A stretch of DNA of 64,000 bases from the NCBI GenBank assembly GCA_019636235.1, contig JAHBXW010000005.1, positions 62,001-126,000 on the forward strand, written 5' to 3'. Within the stretch, counting starts at the first letter, position 1. The number at the start of each line of letters is the position of its first letter. A program made the position numbers and the translations under genes. The notes under the pieces were generated by a model. It worked only from the letters and a program-made list of their open reading frames with translations. It searched no databases and was not told where the DNA came from. The DNA is from Planctomyces sp. Its GTDB lineage: Bacteria; Planctomycetota; Planctomycetia; Planctomycetales; Planctomycetaceae. Below are positions 35,560 to 43,723 of the stretch, piece by piece.

Positions 35560-36435
35560 TCAGAAATCCCCGACCAGCTCGCCGTCGTCGCGATGCCCCA
35601 ACTTCCGAAACAGATCCCCGTCGATGTTCGTGGAGACGAAACGCACCGAGCCGTCCCCCATGGCGAAATGGCTGCCCAGCGAATGGCTGCTGGCGAATCC
35701 GCCGCACACAAGTCCCGCCTGCGCCGGATCGACATCCGCGCCCTCGCCGTCCGCCCCCCCGGACGGCGACTGCAGCGCCGCCGCATAGGGGGCGTATGTG
35801 GATTCAAAGACGACCGTCGCTCCCGTGTTCCGCAGCGTCCGGTTCGATCCATCGATCCAGGTCGGGCCGGACGGGACTTCTCCGAGAAACAACGTGTTCG
35901 CCAATCCATCACGAATGTCCGACAGCTCCAGCCAGCTGTTCAGGAAGAACACGCCGTGGTTGTCGTCGTCGATCGGCGCCTCGACGTCGTGGTGGCAGGC
36001 CCCGTAGGCGAAGCCCGGCGTCCCCCGCGACGGACAATACAGCGTCCGCAGGCTGTGCTGGCCCAGCGATCGGTTCGGCTCCTCGAACGCGGACTTCGCG
36101 AAATCGATCCGCCGGTACACGACGCCTTCATCGAAGTAGGGCAGACTGCGGGCGATCCAACTGATCCGATAGCCAGTTTCCAGGTCGTTGCGAATCGGCC
36201 CCTGATGGTCGACTGTCCCCGCGGGCAGCACGCCATGCGCCGCATGGTAATTGTGCACCGCCATCGTCAACTGCATCAGGTTGTTCCGGCACTGCATCCG
36301 TCGGGCCGTCTCGCGCGCCTGCTGCACCGCCGGCAGCAGCAGCGCGATCAGCACGGCGATGATCGCGATGACGACGAGCAGTTCGATGAGCGTGAAGCCG
36401 CGCCGGCGGCGCGGGGAGAGTGTCTGGATCGTCAC
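35560..36435 (-). CDS. DUF1559 pseudopilin-like protein in a secretion-like operon
   Basis: 291 residues from a GTG at 36435, which overlaps the upstream stop (GTGA) and puts the prepilin motif [17 protein letters not shown] near residue 14. [36 protein letters not shown] follows, and the C-terminus reads GSHFAMGDGSVRFVSTNIDGD. It is the seventh of seven tightly packed genes that include three GspF-like and three pseudopilin-like proteins, which places a DUF1559 protein where major or minor pseudopilins usually sit. Confidence 0.92.
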   Translation of the reverse strand: MTIQTLSPRRRRGFTLIELLVVIAIIAVLIALLLPAVQQARETARRMQCRNNLMQLTMAVHNYHAAHGVLPAGTVDHQGPIRNDLETGYRISWIARSLPYFDEGVVYRRIDFAKSAFEEPNRSLGQHSLRTLYCPSRGTPGFAYGACHHDVEAPIDDDNHGVFFLNSWLELSDIRDGLANTLFLGEVPSGPTWIDGSNRTLRNTGATVVFESTYAPYAAALQSPSGGADGEGADVDPAQAGLVCGGFASSHSLGSHFAMGDGSVRFVSTNIDGDLFRKLGHRDDGELVGDF

Positions 36436-36905
36436 GGCAGCGCTTCCGACTGGGACGCGGCAGGCGCGTCGGGCAAGGTCACGGAATGTTCCATACGAAA
36501 CCGAACGGGCGCCCCGTCCAGGGTCGCGACGACGATTTTCAACTCCCGTCCGCCGGGAGCGCGGGTCGTCGTCACCACCAGGGCGGACGATGCGACGCCC
36601 TGTCCCGGCAGCTCGGCGCGCCAGGTCTCCCCCGTCCATTCAGGGTCGCGGCGCAGCCGCTCGCGGGCCCGCAACAGCGCCGCGTCCACCAGCCGTTCGC
36701 GCTGCGCCGCCGCAGCGTCCCGTTGCAGCCGCCACTCTCGCTGGATGGCGATCGACGTCAGGCTGAAGCACAGCGCGGTGAAGATCGTGAGGGCGACAAT
36801 GACGGGCACGAGCGCGATGCCTCGCCGGGCGACGAACGCGGACCGACCGGTCCCGGCGGGGGACGCGTGCGGCCTCAGGAGCCGATGCGAGTCGCCGCGC
36901 TTCAT
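36432..36905 (-). CDS. Pseudopilin-like protein (GspK/PilX position)
   Basis: 157 residues. A basic N-terminus of about 27 residues leads into RRGIALVPVIVALTIFTALCFSLTSIAIQREWRLQ, a type-IV-pilin-like helix with no canonical FTLxE but a GIALVPVIVAL motif as in PilX/GspK-type minor pseudopilins. The soluble domain ends PVRFRMEHSVTLPDAP. It overlaps both neighbours (ATGA upstream, GTGA downstream). Confidence 0.7.
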   Translation of the reverse strand: MKRGDSHRLLRPHASPAGTGRSAFVARRGIALVPVIVALTIFTALCFSLTSIAIQREWRLQRDAAAAQRERLVDAALLRARERLRRDPEWTGETWRAELPGQGVASSALVVTTTRAPGGRELKIVVATLDGAPVRFRMEHSVTLPDAPAASQSEALP

Positions 36906-37489
36906 GGCCGCTCCTCCGCCTGGCTGATTGGTGCGACCGCGACCGCATCGCTCAACAGGCCGACCGCCGCATCGATCCGTTCGGCGCGACGCGACGCCGG
37001 GCTGTGCCCCTGGCTGACGCTGTCCTCCGGCGACAGCGCCGGGACGCGTGCCAGCCGGACGAGGCCGGGCGTGGACGTCTCAAACGACCAGCGGACGCCG
37101 GGAACCGTCCAGGCGTCCATTGCGATCCGCTGGCCGGACGTCCGCAGTTCGCGCACAAGCGTCGCGTCTCCCTCGCGGCGATAATGAATCTCTCCGACCT
37201 GCGGCAGGACGAACGTCAACCGGGGGTCGTCATCGGACGCGCGAACGCCAATCGCCTGATGCGCGTCCCGCCGGAACTGTGTCGCCAGCCTCGTCAGCGT
37301 CGCCTGATCCTGCAGCGCGCGGCCGGCGGTCGACTCGATCGCCATCATCCGGAACAGCACGCTGGCCGTCATGAACAGGATCATCGCCACCAGCGCGACG
37401 ACGGTCATCAGCTCGACGAGCTGCCAGCCCCGGCGACGAGTCCGGTCGCCTTCGCCGCTTCGCGATCGAAACGTGGAGGGACGCCTCAT
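36902..37489 (-). CDS. Pseudopilin-like protein (GspJ/PilW-like)
   Basis: 195 residues from ATG at 37489. After a basic leader comes RRGWQLVELMTVVALVAMILFMTASVLFRMM, with the +5 Glu of prepilin motifs in LVE. The soluble part contains TRLATQFRRDAHQAIGVRASDDDPRLTFVLP and EIHYRREGDATLVREL, which is the GspJ/PilW-like pattern. ATGA overlaps with the genes on both sides. The family call is inference from pattern and position. Confidence 0.75.
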   Translation of the reverse strand: MRRPSTFRSRSGEGDRTRRRGWQLVELMTVVALVAMILFMTASVLFRMMAIESTAGRALQDQATLTRLATQFRRDAHQAIGVRASDDDPRLTFVLPQVGEIHYRREGDATLVRELRTSGQRIAMDAWTVPGVRWSFETSTPGLVRLARVPALSPEDSVSQGHSPASRRAERIDAAVGLLSDAVAVAPISQAEERP

Positions 37490-37986
37490 GGGATCGCCTC
37501 CGTTTCGAGAGCGGCAGGCGCGTCGTCCGGCGATGACTGCGGCTCGACGGTCGCATCGGCGGGGGACTGCGCGGGAATCCACCCGGTCAGGCTCACCGGC
37601 CGAACCAGTTCGCCCTGCGGATTCCGCCAGGTCAGGGTGACCGTCCAGGACCGGAGGCCCAAGTCGTCGGCCTCTCCCGACGCGGACGTCAGGCGGGCGT
37701 CCCGCAGCGTCAGTCCGGGATCCGCGTCCCCCTCCGCAGCCGCTGGCGGTTCTCCGCGAAGCGCCGATGCCAGTGCCTCCTCCAGCCGATTTTCGACTTC
37801 GGCCAGCGCCCGCCGTCGCTCCTCCGCGGCCGTTTCCGTCGCCCGCACCCGGACAACGAACGACCCGACGCACGCCATCAGCAGACCCAGCAGCGATGCG
37901 GCAACGATCGACTCCAGCAGCGTGAACGCCCGTCGCCCACGGCCGCGGCGGATCCCCCGCCGATGGTTCGGCTGGCCAGGCGTCAT
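37486..37986 (-). CDS. Pseudopilin-like protein (GspI/PilV-like)
   Basis: 166 residues. A 20-residue arginine-rich leader precedes RRAFTLLESIVAASLLGLLMACVGSFVV, a good prepilin cleavage/methylation motif with Glu5 (FTLLE). The rest is short and includes EVENRLEEALASAL and a beta-strand SWTVTLTWRNPQGELV. It overlaps the third GspF gene (ATGA) and the GspJ-like gene (ATGA). GspI-type proteins help build the pseudopilus tip. Confidence 0.8.
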   Translation of the reverse strand: MTPGQPNHRRGIRRGRGRRAFTLLESIVAASLLGLLMACVGSFVVRVRATETAAEERRRALAEVENRLEEALASALRGEPPAAAEGDADPGLTLRDARLTSASGEADDLGLRSWTVTLTWRNPQGELVRPVSLTGWIPAQSPADATVEPQSSPDDAPAALETEAIP

Positions 37987-39482
37987 GTGACCTCCGACGT
38001 CAGATCATTCAGCAGCCGCACCAGCGGCAGGAACAACGCAATGCAGCAGAACCCGACCACCGAAGCGAATGCGATCAACAGCACGGGCCGCGTCCACTCC
38101 AGCCACCATCCCGTCCGCAGCTTCTGCTGCGACTCGATGACGTCTCCCAGCGAGCGCAGCGCCCAGGGCAGGTGTCCGGCGGCCGCGGACGCTTCGAGCG
38201 CCGCCTGTTCATCGGCCCTCACAATGCGCTCGCGCCGCAGCGCCGCCCAGGGGGACTCTCCCTGCTCGACGGAATCCACGATCCGGTGCAGCCGGCGCTG
38301 GAGATCCTGGCGATGATGATGCGCCGCGAGTTCCGACAGGACCAGCGGCAGCGGCTGCTCCGCCGCCACGCCGACAGAGAGCGTTCGCAACAGCTCCGGC
38401 GCATCCCGGCGGGGGAACCAGCGCATCAGCAGCGGAGCGTTCAGGTTCTCCCAGCCGATCGTCGCCACGAGGAACGGCAGGAACAGCAGCGCCATCGGAA
38501 TCAGGATCATCGGCAGCGACAGATACCACATCGCCCCCATGCCGTCTGAGAGGTGGATGAGCAGCATCGTCGAGCCGGGCAGCTCGACGCCGAAGTCGTT
38601 GAAGATGTTCTTGAACTTCGGAATGATCCAGTACATCAGGAACGAGATCACGCCCAGCAGGATGAACAGGACGCTGATCAGGTAGCTCTGCAGCGGCAGC
38701 AGGTCCCGGGGCCCGCCGACCTCCGTCAACGTCTGAATCGACGCGTCCGCCGCCTGCCTGAGGACGACGGGAAGCTGATCGGTGCCCTCGGCGGCGCGGA
38801 TCGCGAGGATCGTCGACCGGGGCACGAGAGGCGTCCCGACCGACAGCGCGTCCGACAGCGTCCGGCCGCTGCGCAGGCGATCGGCCAGGGACAGGAGCGG
38901 CACGGCTTTCGCCGATGGCAGGCCATACGCCGCCGCGTCGATTTCGTCGGCCAGCGGCAACGACGACTCCATCGCGATGGCCATCCGATGCAGCAGGTTC
39001 GATCGCTGCCCCGCCCGCATCGCGCTCAGGATCAGCACCATTGTCGTCAAGCACGCCGGAGCCACGATCACCAGCGGCGGAACGAATCCCGCCAGCGGCA
39101 GCAGCATCAGGCACCAGCAGGCCAATTGAAAGATCGCCTGGTTCCGATCGTGCCGCGCACGCTCGACGACCGTCGTCGGCTCTGGCTTCCGGGCGCACCA
39201 CTCCCCCAGAATTCCCCCCACGACCGCCAGCGAGGAATACAGCCCCACCACAATCGAGATCAGCAGATCCTCGATCCGCAGCAGCTCCAGCTCGGGGCGC
39301 TGGGCGATCAACAGCCCCAGGGCGGCCAGCCCCGCGCCAGCCAGCCCGGCCCCCAACCCCCGTCGCACCAGCCGCCACATCTCCTGCTCATCCGGCGCCG
39401 CATGCCGCTGCGCATGACGATCCACCACCAGAACCAGCAGGCTCAGGAGCGGGATCGACAGCAGCAGCAGCAGCAACACCAT
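37983..39482 (-). CDS. GspF-like inner-membrane protein, third of three, extended
   Basis: 499 residues, longer than the roughly 400 typical of GspF. An extra N-terminal region adds about four hydrophobic helices (LLLLLSIPLLSLLVLVV; AGLAGAGLAALGLLI; LISIVVGLYSSLAVVGGIL; LACWCLMLLPLAGFVPPLVIV). The rest is GspF-like: ILAIRAAEGTDQLPVVLRQAADA, then SYLISVLFILLGVISFLMYWIIPKFKNIFNDFGVELPGST, and a second T2SSF-like domain beginning FPRRDAPELLRTLSVGVAAEQPLPLVL. It follows the second GspF gene by 4 nt. GspF anchors the pilus/pseudopilus assembly ATPase. Confidence 0.88.
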   Translation of the reverse strand: MVLLLLLLSIPLLSLLVLVVDRHAQRHAAPDEQEMWRLVRRGLGAGLAGAGLAALGLLIAQRPELELLRIEDLLISIVVGLYSSLAVVGGILGEWCARKPEPTTVVERARHDRNQAIFQLACWCLMLLPLAGFVPPLVIVAPACLTTMVLILSAMRAGQRSNLLHRMAIAMESSLPLADEIDAAAYGLPSAKAVPLLSLADRLRSGRTLSDALSVGTPLVPRSTILAIRAAEGTDQLPVVLRQAADASIQTLTEVGGPRDLLPLQSYLISVLFILLGVISFLMYWIIPKFKNIFNDFGVELPGSTMLLIHLSDGMGAMWYLSLPMILIPMALLFLPFLVATIGWENLNAPLLMRWFPRRDAPELLRTLSVGVAAEQPLPLVLSELAAHHHRQDLQRRLHRIVDSVEQGESPWAALRRERIVRADEQAALEASAAAGHLPWALRSLGDVIESQQKLRTGWWLEWTRPVLLIAFASVVGFCCIALFLPLVRLLNDLTSEVT

Positions 39483-39486
39483 GTCG

Positions 39487-40500
39487 TCAGGCCAGTTCGT
39501 TCAGCAGTTTCACCAGCGGCAGGAACAGCGACAGCACAATGAATCCCACAACCAGGCCGATCAGCGCCAGCATCACGGGCTCGATCCACACGATCGCCAG
39601 GCGAGCCATCGCCTCCGCCTGCAGCGAAAACAGCTCCGCCTGCGTCCGCAGAATCCTTGCGAACGCCGTCGGCCGCTGCGAATGCCGCAACACCTGAACC
39701 ACAGCAGGCCGGAAGTTCGGCAGCAGCGCAGCGGCTTCCGCGGCCGGCTCGCCATGCTCCACCAGCCTCGACAGGTCGCCCACCCCGTCGCGCAGGTTCG
39801 AATCCGTCAGCGACTTGCCCGTCAGACGCAGCGCCTCCGGCAAGGGCTTCTGCGCGTCGACCAGTATCGCCAGCAGCGAAAAGAACTCCGCCGCCGCCGC
39901 CATCCACGACGCCGTTCCCAGCACCGGCACGCTCTGCAGCATCCGCCCCAGGGCCCCCCCCAGCGGCAGTCGCGGCAGCAGGATCAGCGCCAGCATCAGC
40001 CCCGCCGCGATGGCCATCCCCGCCGCCACCAGCGGCACGTGCTCCGTCAGGAACAGGCTCAGCCCGATCAGGCCCACCGTCATCGCCGGCAGTTCCATCC
40101 CGAAATCGTTGAACATCGACGCGAAGCCCGGCACCAGAAACAGCAGCATCCCGCCCAGCAGCGCCACCGTCAGCAGCAGCACGATGAACGGGTACATCAG
40201 GCTCAGCATCATCCGCCGCCGCGCCTGCCGGTTCCGCCGCATAACCTCGATGTACTCGCCCAGCACGTTCGGCAGCCGCCCGCTGGCCTGCGCGATCTCA
40301 AACGCGCCCGCCAGCACGGGAGGCAGGCGCCGCTGATGCGTCCTCAGCACTTCGCTCCAGTCGCTGCCGCGATCAAGGTCCGCGCTCATTGAACGCAGAG
40401 TGCGCGACAGCCGGAAATCCAGCGTCTCCTCGGCCAGCAGCGCCAGCGTCATGGACAGATTCGGATCGTTGCGGACCGGCACGGGAGCGGCGGGCGTCAC
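39487..40500 (-). CDS. GspF-like inner-membrane protein, second of three
   Basis: 337 residues from GTG at 40500, which overlaps the stop of the first GspF gene by GTGA. The first T2SSF domain is shortened: LALLAEETLDFRLSRTLRSMSADLDRGSDWSEVL. Then LSLMYPFIVLLLTVALLGGMLLFLVPGFASMFNDFGMELPAMT matches the family's helix and FNDFGxELPxxT motif. A second domain (AAEFFSLLAILVDAQKPLPEALRLTGKSL) and a C-terminal helix follow. The tandem second copy is unusual. Confidence 0.88.
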   Translation of the reverse strand: MTPAAPVPVRNDPNLSMTLALLAEETLDFRLSRTLRSMSADLDRGSDWSEVLRTHQRRLPPVLAGAFEIAQASGRLPNVLGEYIEVMRRNRQARRRMMLSLMYPFIVLLLTVALLGGMLLFLVPGFASMFNDFGMELPAMTVGLIGLSLFLTEHVPLVAAGMAIAAGLMLALILLPRLPLGGALGRMLQSVPVLGTASWMAAAAEFFSLLAILVDAQKPLPEALRLTGKSLTDSNLRDGVGDLSRLVEHGEPAAEAAALLPNFRPAVVQVLRHSQRPTAFARILRTQAELFSLQAEAMARLAIVWIEPVMLALIGLVVGFIVLSLFLPLVKLLNELA

Positions 40501-41519
40501 GGCTGCGGGCTCCCCAGCTGACGCCAGAGATCGGCCATCGGCACGAACACCGACGACGCATACAGGAACGCCGTTCCGCCGCCGACCACGCTGACCAGAA
40601 CCGTCGGCACGAGTCGTCCGGCAAACGCGGCTCGCGTCGCGGCCCGCCGGCGATACAGCTCGGCGGCGCTCCGCAGGCCTTCCGACAGCCGCTGACTGTC
40701 GCGGCCGCTGGCGACGAACAGCGATCGCCAGACCGGGGGAATCGTGGCCTCTCGGGCCAGCGCCGCGGCCGCATCGCCTCCCCGCGACAGGTGCTCCTCG
40801 ACCCGATTCAGCGCGGCGCGCAGCGCAGGGCTCGTCAGACACGAAGCCGTCAATCGCAGCGACAGGGGCAGCGGCGTCCGGCTGTCGATCAGCACCGCCA
40901 GCAGCTCGCTGGCGTTCGCCAACTGCAGTTGCCGCTGGATCCCGGCGATTCCCGGCAGATTCAGCAGCCGCGTCGGATCCGCGACCAGCCACGCTCCGAC
41001 CACCGCCGCCGCGAGCGGCAGGGTCCAGCCCCACAGGTGAATCGTCGCCGCGAGCGCCTCCGCCGGACCCAGCCAGGCCGGAGCCGTCAGCCGGAACGAC
41101 TCGAACGTCCCCGCCAGCGCCGGCAGCAGCACCAGCAACAGGCCGATGAACAGTCCGAAGCACAGCATCAGCAGAATCGCGGGGTACATCAGCGACCGCA
41201 ACAGCGTCTCGCGCAGCGACAGCAGCCTGCGCGTCGAATCCGAGAAGTCCGCCAGCACCTCGGCCGTCCGATCGGACTTCAGCCCGGCCGTCACGATCGC
41301 CGCGAACAGCGGCGGAATGTCCTCCTGATCCTGCAGCGCCTCCTCGAGCGGCACGCCGGAATCCAGCCGGGCGCCCAGCCGCTCCGCCGCGGCCCGCAGC
41401 CCGCCCCGCCAGTTCCGCGACGCCGACCGCAGCCCGCCGCCCAATGGAACCCCCGCCCGCATCAGCGCTTCCAGCTCGTCGGCGAGCAGCAGCAGATCGC
41501 GGGAGACGACTGCGGGCAC
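40497..41519 (-). CDS. GspF-like inner-membrane protein, first of three
   Basis: 340 residues from a GTG at 41519. The start is not certain: an in-frame TTG lies 9 nt upstream, and ATG near 41632 would extend the protein. Two T2SSF domains are visible, RDLLLLADELEALMRAGVPLGGGL with SLRETLLRSLMYPAILLMLCFGLFIGLLLVLLPAL, and ELLAVLIDSRTPLPLSLRLTASCL. A C-terminal helix follows (PTVLVSVVGGGTAFLYASSVFVP). It is the first gene of the run and divergent from the histidine kinase gene. Confidence 0.85.
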   Translation of the reverse strand: MPAVVSRDLLLLADELEALMRAGVPLGGGLRSASRNWRGGLRAAAERLGARLDSGVPLEEALQDQEDIPPLFAAIVTAGLKSDRTAEVLADFSDSTRRLLSLRETLLRSLMYPAILLMLCFGLFIGLLLVLLPALAGTFESFRLTAPAWLGPAEALAATIHLWGWTLPLAAAVVGAWLVADPTRLLNLPGIAGIQRQLQLANASELLAVLIDSRTPLPLSLRLTASCLTSPALRAALNRVEEHLSRGGDAAAALAREATIPPVWRSLFVASGRDSQRLSEGLRSAAELYRRRAATRAAFAGRLVPTVLVSVVGGGTAFLYASSVFVPMADLWRQLGSPQP

Positions 41520-41705
41520 GGGCGGCAACCTTTCGTCGAACTGTCCGGACGCGATGAATCGGGGAATCTTGATCGGAATCCCCGCGCAGGGCAATCGCCT
41601 GACAATCCGCGGGACGGAACCGACCACAGCCATCGCAACTACGAAGCCCGACCCCCCCGCGTTGGCGCGTTTCGGTTCATCTTCTCCCCGGATCGGCCCG
41701 CCGCG

Positions 41706-41711
41706 TAGAAT
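41706..41711 (+). promoter_or_regulatory. Possible -10 element immediately before the kinase start
   Basis: TAGAAT at 41706-41711 ends 9 nt before the ATG at 41721, so transcription would start near 41718 and leave almost no leader. No good -35 was found. It may be a leaderless mRNA or chance. Confidence 0.3.
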
Positions 41712-41720
41712 CCCCGCGGA

Positions 41721-43466
41721 ATGTCCTACCGCACCATCAAGCGACTGCTCGGGGAAACCAGCCTCGAACGAAAGTGCCGCTTCCTCTTCGGCGGGGCGCT
41801 GCTCCTGCTGATCACGGGCAGCTTCTACGTCTACGCGCAGCTCAACCTGCAGATCGTCCGGGACCAGTACCGCCAGCGGGCCCGGCTGCTGATCACCCAG
41901 AACCTGCTCTCGATCCACGCCGCCATCGATCCGGAAGCCCCGCCCGACGCGGCCCGCTCCGGCGCCGACCGCTCGCGGGATCTCAGCCGCCCGTTCGTCG
42001 CCGAGGAATTCCGCGCCAAGGGCTGGGACTTCATCTACAAGAACTGGCAGCTCCTCAGCAGCGAGGAACGACCCAGCGAAACGTTCGAGTTCGACGTCAT
42101 CGACCGCTTCGCCCCCCGCGCCCCCGAACGGCCCACCGAGGACCATTACGTCTACGAAGACCCCAAAACCGACAGCTACCACTACTTCGAACCGATCTAC
42201 GCCGGACCGACCAAGGAACTCATCGCCGGGCGGACCTGCTATGACTGCCATCAGCACCGCGTCGCCGGCCTGCAGGAAGGGGACTTGATGGGCGTCGCGA
42301 AGATCAGCTTCTCCCTGCAGAAAACCACCCGCGACATCGCCCGCAACCATGCCGTCCTGATCGCCATGGCGATCGTCGACGCCTTCCTGGCCATGCTCGC
42401 CTCTTACGCCATCGTCCGGTACGTGATCGTCAAGCCGGTCCAGCACCTCAAAGAGGTCAGCGACTCGGTCGCGCACGGCGACCTCGACAAACGGGCCGAT
42501 ATCCGCACCGGCGACGAATTCGAGGAGCTCAGCCACGCCTTCAACCGCATGCTGCGGCACCTGGTCAACGCCCAGGAAGAGCTGCGGCATGTGAACATCA
42601 ACCTCGACGCTAAGGTCGATGAGCTGGCGCGGGCCAACCTCAGCCTGCACCAGATGAACAAGCTTAAGAACGAGTTCCTGGCCACGATGAGCCACGAGCT
42701 CCGCACCCCGCTGAACAGCATCCTGGGCTTCAGCGACGTCCTCGCCGATTCGGACAACATCACCGACCGCCAGAAGAAGTATCTGACGAACATTCAGACG
42801 TCCGGCCGCAACCTGCTGTCGCTGATCAACGACATCCTCGATCTCGCCAAGATCGAGGCCGGCAAGATGGAGCGGCACATTGTCGACTTTTCGATCAGCG
42901 ACCTCGTCGAACGGGCGACGGCCGCGATGCTGCCCCTCGCCGAGCGCAAGAACATCGCCCTGCAGTGGCGGGTCGATCCGGCAATTCCCACGCTGCGGCA
43001 GGACTCGGGCAAGCTGCAGCAGGTGCTGTACAACCTGCTGTCGAACGCGGTCAAATTCACACCGGAAGGGGGCCGGGTGCAGGTCAGCATCGTTCCGGGG
43101 CCGGACAACACGCTGGACCTCGTCGTGGCCGATACGGGAGTCGGCATCCCCCTGGAAGATCAGGCCATGATCTTCGAGAAGTTCCGGCAGGGGCGGGCGC
43201 TGCCCGGCCAGCAGGACGCCCTGACCCGTGAGTACGAAGGAACCGGCCTGGGCCTGTCGATCGTCAAGGAGCTGACCCGGCTGCTGGGCGGCGAGGTCTC
43301 GCTGGAAAGTGAATTCGGGAAGGGCAGCACGTTCACCGTCCGAATTCCGATTCAGCTCGACTGTCCGCTGGACTTCGCGGCGGCCGGCGAGCCAGAGTTC
43401 GAGACGGACGGTTCGCCCCGCAGCCGGATGCTGGCTTTCGGAGGAAGCGCGGCCGGCGCTCCCTAG
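41721..43466 (+). CDS. Haem-binding-type sensor histidine kinase (DUF3365-HAMP-HisKA-HATPase)
   Basis: 581 residues. A membrane helix (about 19-40) leads to a periplasmic DUF3365 / Tll0287-like domain (about 40-210) with a covalent-haem motif CYDCH (Cys173, Cys176, His177). A second helix (about 211-235) is followed by HAMP (KPVQHLKEVSDSVAHGDLDKR), a coiled coil, and HisKA with the phospho-acceptor His315 in MSHELRTPLNSILGF. HATPase has N-box NLLSNAVKFTPEGG, G1 VADTGVGIP and EGTGLGLSIVKEL. It probably senses redox or a gas ligand. No response regulator is adjacent. Confidence 0.92.
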   Translation: MSYRTIKRLLGETSLERKCRFLFGGALLLLITGSFYVYAQLNLQIVRDQYRQRARLLITQNLLSIHAAIDPEAPPDAARSGADRSRDLSRPFVAEEFRAKGWDFIYKNWQLLSSEERPSETFEFDVIDRFAPRAPERPTEDHYVYEDPKTDSYHYFEPIYAGPTKELIAGRTCYDCHQHRVAGLQEGDLMGVAKISFSLQKTTRDIARNHAVLIAMAIVDAFLAMLASYAIVRYVIVKPVQHLKEVSDSVAHGDLDKRADIRTGDEFEELSHAFNRMLRHLVNAQEELRHVNINLDAKVDELARANLSLHQMNKLKNEFLATMSHELRTPLNSILGFSDVLADSDNITDRQKKYLTNIQTSGRNLLSLINDILDLAKIEAGKMERHIVDFSISDLVERATAAMLPLAERKNIALQWRVDPAIPTLRQDSGKLQQVLYNLLSNAVKFTPEGGRVQVSIVPGPDNTLDLVVADTGVGIPLEDQAMIFEKFRQGRALPGQQDALTREYEGTGLGLSIVKELTRLLGGEVSLESEFGKGSTFTVRIPIQLDCPLDFAAAGEPEFETDGSPRSRMLAFGGSAAGAP

Positions 43467-43723
43467 CCACGCTCGCAATTCCGCGGATCTCCGCAGTCCG
43501 GATCGGGCGTTTCCTTCGAATCGGGAGGGATCTCCGGCCGGCGGCCGGTAGAGTTTGCGCAGCCCGCAGCGTCGTTGCCAGTTCTCTGCGCCCGCCAGTT
43601 CGTGCGGCTCCTGCGAGCACGGCCCAGTCGAAGCGCGCCGACAGAATCGCTTTCAGCCGTGCGCACGGAACGCTCGATCTTCTTAGGGCGCGACGACGGA
43701 TCCTGCGGCGGAGGCTTTGGCAC

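Noticed and set aside
40497-43478. Long upstream extension of the first GspF-like gene
   Set aside because: The extra 650 residues are antisense to the histidine kinase and have shadow composition. The GspF domain begins near 41519.
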